Part shown: positions 35,594 through 44,877 of the stretch, one piece after another | Layout of the letters: every line of letters starts with the position of its first letter | Numbering within the stretch: the first letter of the stretch is position 1 | Assembly (NCBI GenBank): GCA_013299045.1 | Contig: JAAFJX010000014.1 | Span: forward strand, 52,464-116,463 | Source: Cytophagales bacterium | GTDB lineage: Bacteria; Bacteroidota; Bacteroidia; Cytophagales; Bernardetiaceae | DNA: 64,000 nt | Direction: 5' to 3' | The notes under the pieces: generated by a model | Seen by the model: the letters and a program-made list of their open reading frames with translations, nothing else | What the model was told of the DNA's origin: nothing | Database searches by the model: none | Made by a program: the position numbers and the translations under genes

Positions 35594-36811
35594 ATGTTGG
35601 ACATAGATAAGATTAGAGCGGAGTTCCCTATCCTGACTCAAAAAATTCAAAAAAAAGACCTCGTTTACTTTGATAATGCAGCTACCTCTCAAAAACCCAA
35701 GTCTGTTTTGAGCGCTCTGGCGCATTATTATGAGGCCATTAACTCAAATGTACATCGTGGCGCGCATACCTTGGCCGCGGCGGCTACCGAAGCCTTTGAG
35801 CAAACGCGCCTGCTTGCGCAAGCCTTTATGAATGCCGAGCATTTAGAAGAAATCATTTTTACGCGAGGGACTACCGAAGGCATCAATCTGGTGGCTGCTT
35901 CCTATGGACGCACTGTCCTGAGGCCCAAAGATGAGGTATTGGTGTCTATGCTTGAACATCATTCCAACATCGTACCCTGGCAGTTAGCCTGTCAAGCCAC
36001 TGGCGCGGTTCTCAAAGTCATTCCTATCCATGCAGACGGCTCGCTAGACCAAGAGGCTTACCGCAATTTGCTTTCTAACCGCACAAAAATTGTGGCCTTT
36101 AATCATGTGTCTAATGCACTAGGAACGGTAAATCCTGTTAAGGACATGATAAAAGAGGCGCAAGCGGTTGGTGCTGTGGTGCTTGTGGACGGCGCGCAGG
36201 CTGCTCCGCACTTTCGCATAAATGTACAAGACCTCAATGCCGATTTTTATGTTTTTTCGGCACACAAAGTGTATGGCCCCACTGGCTTTGGAGTGCTTTA
36301 TGGCAAAAAAAAATGGCTAGAGCAAATGCCGCCTTACATGGGAGGAGGCGAAATGATTAAAGAAGTTAGTTTTGAACGCACCACATACAACGTCCTTCCT
36401 TATAAATTTGAAGCAGGTACGCCCAATATTGCCGATGCAGTGGCTTTTGCAGAATCTCTGCGCTTTGTGCAGCAACACGGCCTAGAAAATATTGCAAAGC
36501 ACGAAAATGAGCTACACGATTACGCCATGCAGTTGTTGCCAAAGGTCAAAGGTTTTAGAGCAATAGGAACTGCTGCGCAAAAGGTAGGCGTTATTTCGTT
36601 TTTGGTGGCCAATACACACCATTTTGACCTTGGCATGATGCTAGACGCGCAGGGTGTGGCGGTACGTACTGGCCATCATTGTACACAGCCTCTTATGCGA
36701 CATTTAGGGATAGAAGGCACAGTGCGTGCTTCTTTCGCTGTTTATAACACCAAGCGCGAAGTGGAAGTTTTTGTAGAGGCACTAGAAAAATGTGTGAAGA
36801 TGCTGACTTAG
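35594..36811 (+). CDS. sufS: Cysteine desulfurase, SufS type
   Basis: A 405-residue pyridoxal-phosphate enzyme (class V aminotransferase fold) that takes sulfur from cysteine for Fe-S cluster assembly. The PLP lysine is K225 in SAHKVYGPTGFG. The catalytic Cys is C363 in RTGHHCTQP, in the short-loop context of group II (SufS) enzymes. YFDNAATSQKP near the N-terminus is the substrate-entry motif. No sufBCD or sufE genes flank it; its neighbour is nuoI, an iron-sulfur protein, 113 bases upstream. An imperfect hairpin lies in that gap. Confidence 0.93.
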   Translation: MLDIDKIRAEFPILTQKIQKKDLVYFDNAATSQKPKSVLSALAHYYEAINSNVHRGAHTLAAAATEAFEQTRLLAQAFMNAEHLEEIIFTRGTTEGINLVAASYGRTVLRPKDEVLVSMLEHHSNIVPWQLACQATGAVLKVIPIHADGSLDQEAYRNLLSNRTKIVAFNHVSNALGTVNPVKDMIKEAQAVGAVVLVDGAQAAPHFRINVQDLNADFYVFSAHKVYGPTGFGVLYGKKKWLEQMPPYMGGGEMIKEVSFERTTYNVLPYKFEAGTPNIADAVAFAESLRFVQQHGLENIAKHENELHDYAMQLLPKVKGFRAIGTAAQKVGVISFLVANTHHFDLGMMLDAQGVAVRTGHHCTQPLMRHLGIEGTVRASFAVYNTKREVEVFVEALEKCVKMLT

Positions 36812-37073
36812 TTCTAAGTTCATAATAGCATTGCCCTACCTCTGTTTAGAGCACTTTTTATTCTTTTTTCAGGAAGCATAGTACAATGCTTTTGGGCTGT
36901 ACAGTCATCGGTAAACATTTAAGGCTAGCTGATGATATCAAGCTCAAGAAATAATTATTAGGGCCTCCGTACAAAAATAGATTTTGATGCGGAAAACCTA
37001 TTATTTTATAATGAGATTTGGATAGCATCTTTTTTTTAATGATTTTGCCATTCATGAAACGGTTAGGTTATAC

Positions 37074-39410
37074 ATGAAACAATTTTTTACTGCTTTCTTC
37101 ATTTGTATTTCTCTTTTTTGTGCAGACACTTTTGCACAAGGTGCTAAGGCTATTGACAGTCTTCGCAACGTTTATCAAACCGCAAAAAACGACACAATCA
37201 AAGCTCTTGCGCTCGCCAGTTTGGCTTATTCATGGAAAAACACCAATCCTGATACTGCCTACCATTTGGCCACTGAAGCCCAAGTGCTTGCCCAAAAAAC
37301 TAAAAACCAGCGCGCTATTATGATGGCTGCTATGGCGGTAGGTGGTGCTCAGTTTGCCCGTTCATTTTTTGATGAAGCCAACACGCACTATGAAAAAGCA
37401 ATGAACTTGGCTATCGCTCTGCATGATACCACTACGCTCATGTTGGCTTACAACAACATAGCAGGCGTGAATAACATGAAGGGGCGTTATGCAGAATCGC
37501 TTGAGTTTTACCAAAAATCATACAAACTAAGCGAGGAGAAAAATCTACTTGAGGGCGCTTGTGCTGCCATGACAAATATTGGTGGCCTTTACAGATTGTT
37601 GAACAAGTTTGATTTGGCAGAGGAATATTTGTTGAAAGCCTCAGAACTGGCCGAAAAGGGTAAAAATAAAATGTCTTTGTCTAATATTTATAACACGCTT
37701 GGCATCATTGAGTCGGAGCGGAAAGATTTTGATAAAGCGCTTTCTTATTTTCTGAAGGCGCTAAAACTCAGCCAGGAGACCAATTACAAGCGCGCCTTAC
37801 CGCTTTTTAACTGCAATGTAGCACAGGCTTACTATAAAAAAGGTGAAGATAGCCTGGCCAGGCACTACTACAACAAGGCCATAGAGTTAGCCGAAGCCCA
37901 CAAAGACCGACGTGCCAAAAGTTATATACTGAACGGTATGGCTGAATTTTATATGAGTACAAAAGATTATGATAAAGTAATAGCCTCCGGTAAAACCATG
38001 CTTGAGATGGCACAAATCATGAAAAGCCCCAGTGAAGAACGCATGGCCTACGAATTATTGATAAAAGGCTACAAAGGAAAAGGCGACTACGAGTCCGTCC
38101 TTAACTATTACGAAAAGGAGAGAGCCATCAGAGACAGCCTTTTTAACACCGAAAGTGCCAAAGCCATTGCTAATTTAGAATCTAGCGCAGCCTTAGAAAA
38201 AAAACAAAAAGAACTAGCGCTTTTGGCCAAAGATAAGGAACTCAGCCAAGTGCAGATTGAGATTCAGGCCAAGCAAATGGCTATTGCTCAGAAACAAGCC
38301 GAAGCAGACAAACTCTTTGCGATGGCGCGGCACGAGTCCGACAAGCGAAAGTCCGACAGCTTGCTCAATTTAGCCCAGAGGCGGCAGTATGAAGCCGATG
38401 TACTCCGCAGCGAGGAAGCCAGGCTTAAAGCCCTGAATCAAGCAGAAATCATTGAAAATCAGAAGCATAAAAAAGAAAAGGCCTTCCAGAGAACCCTGCT
38501 CTATTTGGGCTTACTTGGCTTGGTTATTATTGCTCTTTTTGCTTTTTATGCTTACCGCAAAAACCTTATTCAGAAAAGCCTGAACCAAAAACTGGTGATA
38601 CAGAGCGCTTTTATTGGAGAGCAAAACAAAAACCTGGAGCAGCAAAACCATGAAATCAGGCAGGGCATTAGGGCTGCCACCATGATACAGAATGCTGTAT
38701 TGCCCTTTGATTCGCGCATCAAAAATTATTTCACTGATTATTTCGTCATATTCCTCCCTCAAAACATTGTATCTGGAGACTTTTATTGGATTCAAAAAAT
38801 AGAACAAAAAACGTATGTAGTGGTAGCAGATTGCACAGGACACGGCGTTCAAGGCGCTTTTATGAGCTTGATTGGCATTAATATTCTTGAACGTATTGTG
38901 CCAAATATAGATGCTTACCGCGCTGGTGAGGTACTGAACAAAATGAACGAGCTGCTCCAAAACACCCTTAAAAATGATGAGGCTTTCTTGAACAATGGCA
39001 TGGACGCTGCCATACTCATCATAGATGAACCGCAGGACGGCATACACCTAGTAGAATATGCGGGCGCTCACCGTGCCCTGCATTTTGTGTTGGCAGGCAG
39101 CACGCGCATAGAACGTGTAGCAGCCACACGCCGCGCTATAGGCGGAAAGCTAGAAGCCAACAAGGCTTTTGAAACGACCCAGCTCAGTTTGCCGCCCAAA
39201 AGTCAGCTTTATCTTTCCTCGGACGGCCTTGCAGACCAAAACAACAAGGAGGGCAAAAAGTTAGGCGAAAAAGCTATTTTTGAAGTAATAAGCCCTTACT
39301 TAGAGAAAAAAATGACCTTACAGAAAGAAGCCATCAACCAACTACTTATTCAGCATAGCCAAGACGTACAACAACGCGACGATATCTTATTCTTAGGGGT
39401 ACGCTTATGA
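37074..39410 (+). CDS. TPR-coiled coil-SpoIIE membrane sensor phosphatase
   Basis: A 778-residue sensor. Seen in order: signal peptide (1-22, ending TFAQ), about seven TPR repeats (about 30-350, for example ALSYFLKALKLSQETN), a long coiled coil rich in Lys/Glu/Ala (about 360-470), a membrane helix (about 474-495), a second coiled coil, and a SpoIIE/PP2C domain from about 545 with NIVSGDFYW, DCTGHGVQGAFMS and LSSDGLADQ. The TPR part should lie in the periplasm. It is the third SpoIIE-type sensor in the window. Its stop codon overlaps the ATG of the next gene by four bases, so the downstream secreted protein may belong to the same pathway. Confidence 0.9.
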   Translation: MKQFFTAFFICISLFCADTFAQGAKAIDSLRNVYQTAKNDTIKALALASLAYSWKNTNPDTAYHLATEAQVLAQKTKNQRAIMMAAMAVGGAQFARSFFDEANTHYEKAMNLAIALHDTTTLMLAYNNIAGVNNMKGRYAESLEFYQKSYKLSEEKNLLEGACAAMTNIGGLYRLLNKFDLAEEYLLKASELAEKGKNKMSLSNIYNTLGIIESERKDFDKALSYFLKALKLSQETNYKRALPLFNCNVAQAYYKKGEDSLARHYYNKAIELAEAHKDRRAKSYILNGMAEFYMSTKDYDKVIASGKTMLEMAQIMKSPSEERMAYELLIKGYKGKGDYESVLNYYEKERAIRDSLFNTESAKAIANLESSAALEKKQKELALLAKDKELSQVQIEIQAKQMAIAQKQAEADKLFAMARHESDKRKSDSLLNLAQRRQYEADVLRSEEARLKALNQAEIIENQKHKKEKAFQRTLLYLGLLGLVIIALFAFYAYRKNLIQKSLNQKLVIQSAFIGEQNKNLEQQNHEIRQGIRAATMIQNAVLPFDSRIKNYFTDYFVIFLPQNIVSGDFYWIQKIEQKTYVVVADCTGHGVQGAFMSLIGINILERIVPNIDAYRAGEVLNKMNELLQNTLKNDEAFLNNGMDAAILIIDEPQDGIHLVEYAGAHRALHFVLAGSTRIERVAATRRAIGGKLEANKAFETTQLSLPPKSQLYLSSDGLADQNNKEGKKLGEKAIFEVISPYLEKKMTLQKEAINQLLIQHSQDVQQRDDILFLGVRL

Positions 39411-39955
39411 AAAAAATAGCCCTCTTGATTCTACTTTTAATCTTAGAAAAGCCACTTTGGGCGCAAGATGCCCACAGTTTTATCAACCAACTCACAGGAG
39501 AATGGAGCGGAACGCTTTATATTTATACCGCTGCCCACCAACTTGTGGATTCTGCCCATGCAGATATAAAAATAGAAGGGCGTGCTTCTAAGGCATTGAA
39601 CGACTATTGGCTTTGGCAAACTACTTATAACAGCACGCAATATGGAAAAATCGTTAAGGATTATCGACTACTCCGCGACTCTGTCCAATTTCGCTACTTG
39701 CTAGACGAAAACAACGGCATCTTGCTACCTGCTTATCTGCTAGGTAATTCCCTTACAATGCGTTATGACGTATCTGGACAGTGGTATCACGTCAGTTATA
39801 GACAGGAACAAGACCTGCTCATTTATGAAGTTTACTACGGCTCTTCTAAACCCATTTCTACACATGAAAACCGTACAGAACAGGCAGTTTATAGCATAAC
39901 TGGCCTAGAAGCACAGGGCTTACAGCGCGTCATTTTTAAGCGTAAGAAGCCCTAA
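39407..39955 (+). CDS. Secreted hypothetical protein overlapping the SpoIIE sensor gene
   Basis: A 182-residue exported protein with a signal peptide (residues 1-19, ending PLWAQ). The mature part is mostly beta-strand, with LTGEWSGTLYIY at the start and regularly spaced aromatic residues, as in small lipocalin- or calycin-like barrels that bind a ligand. The fold is a guess. It starts inside the last codons of the TPR/SpoIIE gene (ATGA overlap), so translation is coupled. Confidence 0.72.
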   Translation: MKKIALLILLLILEKPLWAQDAHSFINQLTGEWSGTLYIYTAAHQLVDSAHADIKIEGRASKALNDYWLWQTTYNSTQYGKIVKDYRLLRDSVQFRYLLDENNGILLPAYLLGNSLTMRYDVSGQWYHVSYRQEQDLLIYEVYYGSSKPISTHENRTEQAVYSITGLEAQGLQRVIFKRKKP

Positions 39956-40118
39956 TTTTAGAATCATGCAGCTAAAATATTGGCAGTTTTTACTTTTAGC
40001 GGCTTACTCACAAAACAAAAAAAACATTGTTTCGTTTGACTAAAGAGATTTTATGCGTAAAATTGTCCATGGTTCTGCTTGAATCCACAATGATTTTTTC
40101 TCTCAAACATTTGCTGTT

Positions 40119-41033
40119 ATGATAATGCGCTACCAAAGCTTGCTAAAATCGTTGCTTTTTTTGACTCTCTTGATGGGTTTACTGACTGCTTGTGAAAAAA
40201 CCGAGTACGAAGAGGTGGTTATAGACAACAACATAGCACCACCCGACAAGACAATTTCTAACGCGCTCAAAGAAACTTATATCAATAAGTTGTATATTTC
40301 CCTATTGGGCAGAAAACCCGAAAAGGCAGAGTTTGACCTTGCTTTTGCAGAGCTTTCGCGAGACAATGCCTCTATCAAACGCCGTGAAAATATTGTAAAC
40401 GCCGTTATGAGCGAAGAAGAGTACAATCAGCGTATTTACGAAGTAGCTCGGCAAGAACTCCTCAATAGTGTAGATATGCGCGGGATTAGAGAGCAACGCG
40501 ACCTTTATATTTTTTTCCGCGATTTTGAAGTAAATCCTATTCAAAAAAAACTTCTCCAGCTAGAGGTAGATAAACTTAATAGGCTGCTTGAGGTACCCGA
40601 AGACCTCAACAAAGGCAAATTGAGCAGGCAAGAATTGCACAGACGTTGTGTGGATAACACCATTTATGAAGAAATCAACATGGGTACAGAGAACTTTGTG
40701 GTTTCTATGTTCCAAAATTTTTTGCTGCGCTATCCCACCACCGACACATCTGGTATCTACAATGAACTAGAGGCCTCCTCCTATATGGTGGAAGGCAATC
40801 CAAGCGTTCTCCTCTTAAAGGAGGGGGCTAGCCGAGCAGATTTTATTGATATTATGTTGAACTCAGCAGACTACTATGAAGGGCAGGTGCGCTTGCTTTA
40901 TCGTTACAATCTTTATAGAGACCCAAAATCTGAAGAAATTGCACGATTAGTGCGCTATTATTCTGAAACCCGCGACTACAAAGGTTTGCAGCGTGCTATC
41001 TTCACTTCAAATGAATTTTTTGGCATTAAATAA
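40119..41033 (+). CDS. Hypothetical lipoprotein of a three-gene secreted cluster
   Basis: A 304-residue lipoprotein with lipobox LLTAC (Cys at about residue 25). The mature part starts with acidic sequence and then YINKLYISLLGRKPEKAEFDLAFAEL, and near its C-terminus YRYNLYRDPKSEEIARLVRYY, two repeats of one helical pattern that also occurs in DUF4214-like and related proteins that count Gly-Arg-x-Pro motifs. The next gene carries YNDLFGKPLTGTQAEV, a similar pattern. No enzyme motif is seen. Spacing to the next gene is 18 bases, so it is an operon. An ATG two codons later (40125) is an alternative start. Confidence 0.75.
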   Translation: MIMRYQSLLKSLLFLTLLMGLLTACEKTEYEEVVIDNNIAPPDKTISNALKETYINKLYISLLGRKPEKAEFDLAFAELSRDNASIKRRENIVNAVMSEEEYNQRIYEVARQELLNSVDMRGIREQRDLYIFFRDFEVNPIQKKLLQLEVDKLNRLLEVPEDLNKGKLSRQELHRRCVDNTIYEEINMGTENFVVSMFQNFLLRYPTTDTSGIYNELEASSYMVEGNPSVLLLKEGASRADFIDIMLNSADYYEGQVRLLYRYNLYRDPKSEEIARLVRYYSETRDYKGLQRAIFTSNEFFGIK

Positions 41034-41051
41034 CATAAAACTCAAACTACT

Positions 41052-41555
41052 ATGAAAATACTTGATAAAAATATCGCTTTGTGGCTTTTGGTTATGCTAT
41101 GCCTGTTTGGCGTGAGTTGTACCACTGTTGAAAAAAGCTACGTTTTTGGAGTGGACGATGTAACGGTTCGCCAAGATGGAAGTCTTAAAAATACCATCAA
41201 AAGTAAGAATGAGTTTGTGGCCATTGCTTACAATGACCTCTTTGGAAAGCCTCTTACTGGCACTCAGGCCGAGGTACTGGGTGTGGCTTATGAATCTTTT
41301 GGAGACAATGAGTTTACAGAAGACCTCATCATTCGCAACTTTTTGAACACCTCAGGAGTGAGCATTCCTAGCACAACAGAGATGCGTGCCGACATACCAA
41401 AATTCGTCAAGGCTTGTTACCGCAAGTTTTTTAGCCGCGACGCTAACGAATTTGAACTCTGGTACATGGTTCGTGAAATTGAGAAAAACCCTGACTTTAC
41501 GCCAGAAATAGTTTATTATAGTTTTATGACATCGAACGAATACCGCTTTTATTGA
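41052..41555 (+). CDS. Hypothetical lipoprotein, second gene of the cluster
   Basis: A 167-residue lipoprotein with lipobox GVSC (Cys at about residue 23). The mature part has two helical repeats: FVAIAYNDLFGKPLTGTQAEVLG and FVKACYRKFFSRDANEFELWYMV. Both resemble YINKLYISLLGRKPEKAEF of the upstream lipoprotein, so the two proteins are distant relatives and may work as a pair. No catalytic residues are evident. The next gene follows after 43 bases. Confidence 0.75.
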   Translation: MKILDKNIALWLLVMLCLFGVSCTTVEKSYVFGVDDVTVRQDGSLKNTIKSKNEFVAIAYNDLFGKPLTGTQAEVLGVAYESFGDNEFTEDLIIRNFLNTSGVSIPSTTEMRADIPKFVKACYRKFFSRDANEFELWYMVREIEKNPDFTPEIVYYSFMTSNEYRFY

Positions 41556-41598
41556 TTCGTTTGTTGTCTTTAATTTATCAAAAAAAACAACACACATC

Positions 41599-42885
41599 AT
41601 GAATATTGTTTTCACTACTAAGCATACCAAAACCCTTTGGCTAAGTTGCGTATTGAGCTTGGCGCTCTCTTGGCAAAGCCAGGCCGCATACCTACTCGTG
41701 CCTATGGACGCAAGCCAAAAAAACCACCTCAAAGCCTATGGTATCACGTACTGGGTGCTGGCTCAGGAAGTTGAAGCAGAATGGCTACTCAACTACAGAG
41801 GCGGCAGTTTTATGTATAAACACTTGCAAGCCTTTGAAAACGAGCTGGTCGTTAGAGGAATTAGCTATGAAGTTTTATCTGACGCGCAGGCCCTACAAAT
41901 CAAGTCAGAGATAAGTAGCCCTGCGCAGAATATGGACGTGGTGAAACTGGAAGTTGCTCCCAAAGTGGCTGTCTATTCGCCCAAAACCAAACAACCCTGG
42001 GACGATGCTGTTACTTTGGTGCTCACTTATGCAGAAATTCCTTATACCGTCGTTTATGACGAGGAAGTGCTGAATGGCGATTTGAGCAAATATGATTGGC
42101 TACACCTACACCATGAAGATTTTACAGGGCAATATGGCAAATTCTACCGAAGCTATGCGGGACACCAGTGGTATCAAGACCAACAGAAAGAGGCAGAGGA
42201 CATTGCGGCCAAATACGGCTATCAGAAAGTGTCTCAGCTCAAGCTCGCTGTTGTTAAAACCATACGTGAATTTTGTGTAAAAGGAGGTTTTCTGTTTGCA
42301 ATGTGCTCTGCAACAGATACTTACGACATTGCATTGTCAGCAGATGGCCTAGATATTTGCGACCACGTTTACGATGGAGATTCTTACGACCCAGGCGCTA
42401 ATAGTAAGTTGGAATACGACAATACGTTTGCTTTCAAAAATTTTAAGTTGAAATTGAACCCTTATGAATATGAATTTTCGGATATAGATAATACCAACGA
42501 CCGAAATGTGTCTGAAAAGAATGATTTTTTCTCGTTGTTTCAGTTTTCGGCCAAGTGGGACCCCATACCCTGTATGCTCACACAGTGCCATCAGGCGGTA
42601 GTAAAGGGCTTTATGGGGCAGAGTACGAGCTTCAAGAAGAGTATGGTAAAGTCCGAGGTCATTGTACTGGGCGAATCTAAGGAATTAGGCGAAATTCGTT
42701 ATATGCACAATACCTTTGGGCAGGGCTTCTGGACTTTTTATGGTGGGCACGACCCCGAAGACTATCAACACTTGGTGGGTGAAGAGCCAACAGACCTCAA
42801 GTTACACCCTAACTCTGCTGGTTATCGGCTCATACTGAACAATATTCTCTTTCCGGCTGCCAAAAAGAAAAAAAGGAAAACATAA
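41599..42885 (+). CDS. Secreted protein with glutamine-amidotransferase-like fold
   Basis: A 428-residue exported protein with a signal peptide (residues about 1-30, ending SQAA). After a short N-terminal domain (YLLVPMDASQKNHLKAYGITYWVLA), the region from about residue 135 reads KVAVYSPKTKQPWDDAVTLVLTYAEIPYTVVYDEE, typical of the flavodoxin-like class I glutamine amidotransferase superfamily. The segment GGFLFAMCSATD occupies the nucleophile-elbow position with a Cys. Homologues are often labelled asparagine synthetase B in databases, which is not supported by the sequence because no synthetase domain is visible. It ends with a short Lys-rich tail. It belongs to the lipoprotein cluster upstream. 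Confidence 0.7.
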   Translation: MNIVFTTKHTKTLWLSCVLSLALSWQSQAAYLLVPMDASQKNHLKAYGITYWVLAQEVEAEWLLNYRGGSFMYKHLQAFENELVVRGISYEVLSDAQALQIKSEISSPAQNMDVVKLEVAPKVAVYSPKTKQPWDDAVTLVLTYAEIPYTVVYDEEVLNGDLSKYDWLHLHHEDFTGQYGKFYRSYAGHQWYQDQQKEAEDIAAKYGYQKVSQLKLAVVKTIREFCVKGGFLFAMCSATDTYDIALSADGLDICDHVYDGDSYDPGANSKLEYDNTFAFKNFKLKLNPYEYEFSDIDNTNDRNVSEKNDFFSLFQFSAKWDPIPCMLTQCHQAVVKGFMGQSTSFKKSMVKSEVIVLGESKELGEIRYMHNTFGQGFWTFYGGHDPEDYQHLVGEEPTDLKLHPNSAGYRLILNNILFPAAKKKKRKT

Positions 42886-42898
42886 GGTATACCTTGGC

Positions 42899-43273
42899 CT
42901 AATGGCCTGTAGGGGTTGTTTCTTGTCCAAACTGAAGCAGATAACCATTGTTGTCATAAATGGCAAATTCTCGCATTCCATATTCAAAGGTTTCTAGTGA
43001 GTAGGCAATGTTTGTCCTTTCCTTTAGGCTATTCCAAACAGCATCAATTTCTTCTGTTTTAAGATAAAATGAGCCAGTAAACGTCGGCTTGTTGAAAGGA
43101 ATGTGCTCGTTGGGTAAAGAAAACATCATTGATACGGCTCCTAATGACACCGAAGCCCAACCCCACTCTTGCTCTATGGCCTCGCATCTAAAACCAAGTA
43201 TCTGCACATAAAAATCAACCGTCTCTTGTAAATCGGTTGTATAAAGCATTGGTATTAGTTTGCCTAATTTCAT
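42899..43273 (-). CDS. VOC family (glyoxalase/bleomycin resistance-like) protein
   Basis: A 124-residue protein with the beta-alpha-beta-beta-beta repeats of the VOC fold: LIPMLYTTDLQETVDFYVQILGF at the start and AIYDNNGYLLQFGQ at the end. One copy normally forms a dimer. Metal ligands such as a Glu in the last strand are not clearly present; Gln lies in that place. The reaction is unknown. It lies 24 bases after the glycosidase gene on the same strand, so it is probably the last gene of that operon. Confidence 0.82.
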   Translation of the reverse strand: MKLGKLIPMLYTTDLQETVDFYVQILGFRCEAIEQEWGWASVSLGAVSMMFSLPNEHIPFNKPTFTGSFYLKTEEIDAVWNSLKERTNIAYSLETFEYGMREFAIYDNNGYLLQFGQETTPTGH

Positions 43274-43297
43274 TTGTTGCTTAAATCAGAAAATGCG

Positions 43298-44875
43298 CTA
43301 CTTCGTAAACTTCTTTTTGTAAACAAGATTTTGCAACGCATAGCCACCAAACTGCCCCAGACGGTCGCCAACCACAAGCACATAAGTATATTCTCCCTTT
43401 GGCAATACGTTTCTGTCCAAGTAAAATCTTGTTTGGGCTGAAAAAGAAACCAAATGATTCTTTTCAGACCACTCTGGCGCATCAGAAAGCAAGCCATCGT
43501 AACGGTATAAATGATATTGCCAATTCATATCGGAAAAGGGCAGGGCAGGCACTTCTATCAAAAATCCACTCTTGCAACCTTCAATCATTACAAAAGATGC
43601 GGAAGGCGGAAGTTCTGCTTTTAACCAAGGCATAGCAGGGCTTAGGGCAGGCTTATTGTACCATTTACGCAAGGAATCCTTGAGGTGGAGCGGATTCTTT
43701 TTGAGGTGCGTCCAACGATAAAAAATGCTACCTTGCGCTTTGTTATTGGCTTTTTCAAATTGCATAGCCATTTCGTTAGGCCTAAGCCAGGCAGAATCCT
43801 TGTTGGCTGCACCCAAATCGCCCATTTTATAAACGGCATGGCCTATATAAAAATTTCTTTCAAAACTGTTGCGTTTCCACCAGTCAAAGAGCAGCTCAAA
43901 AGGCGCTTGAGCGAGCTGATGACTGAAATAAATTTGCGGCGCTACGTAATCCAACCAGCCTTTTTGTAACCAGCCGCGCACGTCTGCGTGCAGGTCATCA
44001 TAGCAAGTAGCTCCTGTTTTGGTAGCCGTACCGAGTGGGTCTTTTTGCGAACTGCGCCAAACCGCAAATGGGCTTATGCCAAATCGTATATATGGTTTGA
44101 CTTTTTTTATTCGCACATAAAGCTGCCAAATTAGGTCATCAATATTGTAGCGCCGCCACTCCGCCAAACTATCGGCTTTATTCTTGGCCTGATAAGCCTT
44201 GAGGCTGTTCTTGAAGACCTCAAAAGTAGCCGAATCCTTCAAAACAATATCCTTTTCGGGATAAGGGTAAAAGTAATCGTCCAAATGTACGCCGTCAATA
44301 TCATAGCGGTTCACAACGTCCAGCACGACATCGCTCACAAATTCCCGCACAGCAGGCAGACCGGGATTGAGCATACGTGCAGCCCCATATTGTAGCGCCC
44401 ACTCTTTTTCTCGTTGCAGAATATGATTATCGGCCAGTTCGGTCTTTCGTAAAGAAACTCGGAAAGGGTTAAACCAAGCATGAAACTCTATGCCGCGTTT
44501 GTGCGCCTCAGTAACCATAAAAGCCAGGGGGTCGTAATATGGAGTAGGCATTTGACCTTGTTTGCCGTTGAGCCACTCAGACCATGCCTCAAAAGCGCTG
44601 TAATAGAAGGCATCAGCAGCTGGCCGAACCTGCACAAAAACGGTATTGAAGTTGAGCGCTTTGAGAGAGTCTAAGATACTTATAAACTCCGCTTGTTGCT
44701 CTTTGCTGCTTAGATTATTGGCCGAAGGAAAGTCTAAGTTATTAACGGTGCAAATCCAGACACCACGCATAGTGCGCTCCTTCACGTGTGGTTGTGCATA
44801 CAAACAAGTAGCAGACCAAAACCACATAAAAAGCCCCAAAAGGGAAAAAACCTTTGGAATGTTTAAACGCCTCAT
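43298..44875 (-). CDS. Family 10-like glycosyl hydrolase (GHL10/DUF187)
   Basis: A 525-residue secreted putative glycosidase. It has a signal peptide (1-28, ending CLYAQ) and then a TIM barrel starting RGVWICTVNNLDFPS. Typical GHL10 motifs follow: NTVFVQVRPAADAFY, HAWFNPFRV, and DIDGVHLDDYFYPYP, where the Asp pair is the likely catalytic region. The C-terminal 120 residues look like a beta-sandwich. Family members act on bacterial or plant glycans, including peptidoglycan-linked sugars, but the substrate cannot be assigned. Its ATG lies two bases after the stop of the dehydrogenase gene, which indicates coupling. Confidence 0.85.
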   Translation of the reverse strand: MRRLNIPKVFSLLGLFMWFWSATCLYAQPHVKERTMRGVWICTVNNLDFPSANNLSSKEQQAEFISILDSLKALNFNTVFVQVRPAADAFYYSAFEAWSEWLNGKQGQMPTPYYDPLAFMVTEAHKRGIEFHAWFNPFRVSLRKTELADNHILQREKEWALQYGAARMLNPGLPAVREFVSDVVLDVVNRYDIDGVHLDDYFYPYPEKDIVLKDSATFEVFKNSLKAYQAKNKADSLAEWRRYNIDDLIWQLYVRIKKVKPYIRFGISPFAVWRSSQKDPLGTATKTGATCYDDLHADVRGWLQKGWLDYVAPQIYFSHQLAQAPFELLFDWWKRNSFERNFYIGHAVYKMGDLGAANKDSAWLRPNEMAMQFEKANNKAQGSIFYRWTHLKKNPLHLKDSLRKWYNKPALSPAMPWLKAELPPSASFVMIEGCKSGFLIEVPALPFSDMNWQYHLYRYDGLLSDAPEWSEKNHLVSFSAQTRFYLDRNVLPKGEYTYVLVVGDRLGQFGGYALQNLVYKKKFTK

Positions 44876-44877
44876 TA

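Noticed and set aside
41599..42885. Asparagine synthetase B
   Set aside because: A name that I recall for similar sequences, but neither the N-terminal Cys of the Ntn domain nor a synthetase ATP site is visible, and the protein is secreted.
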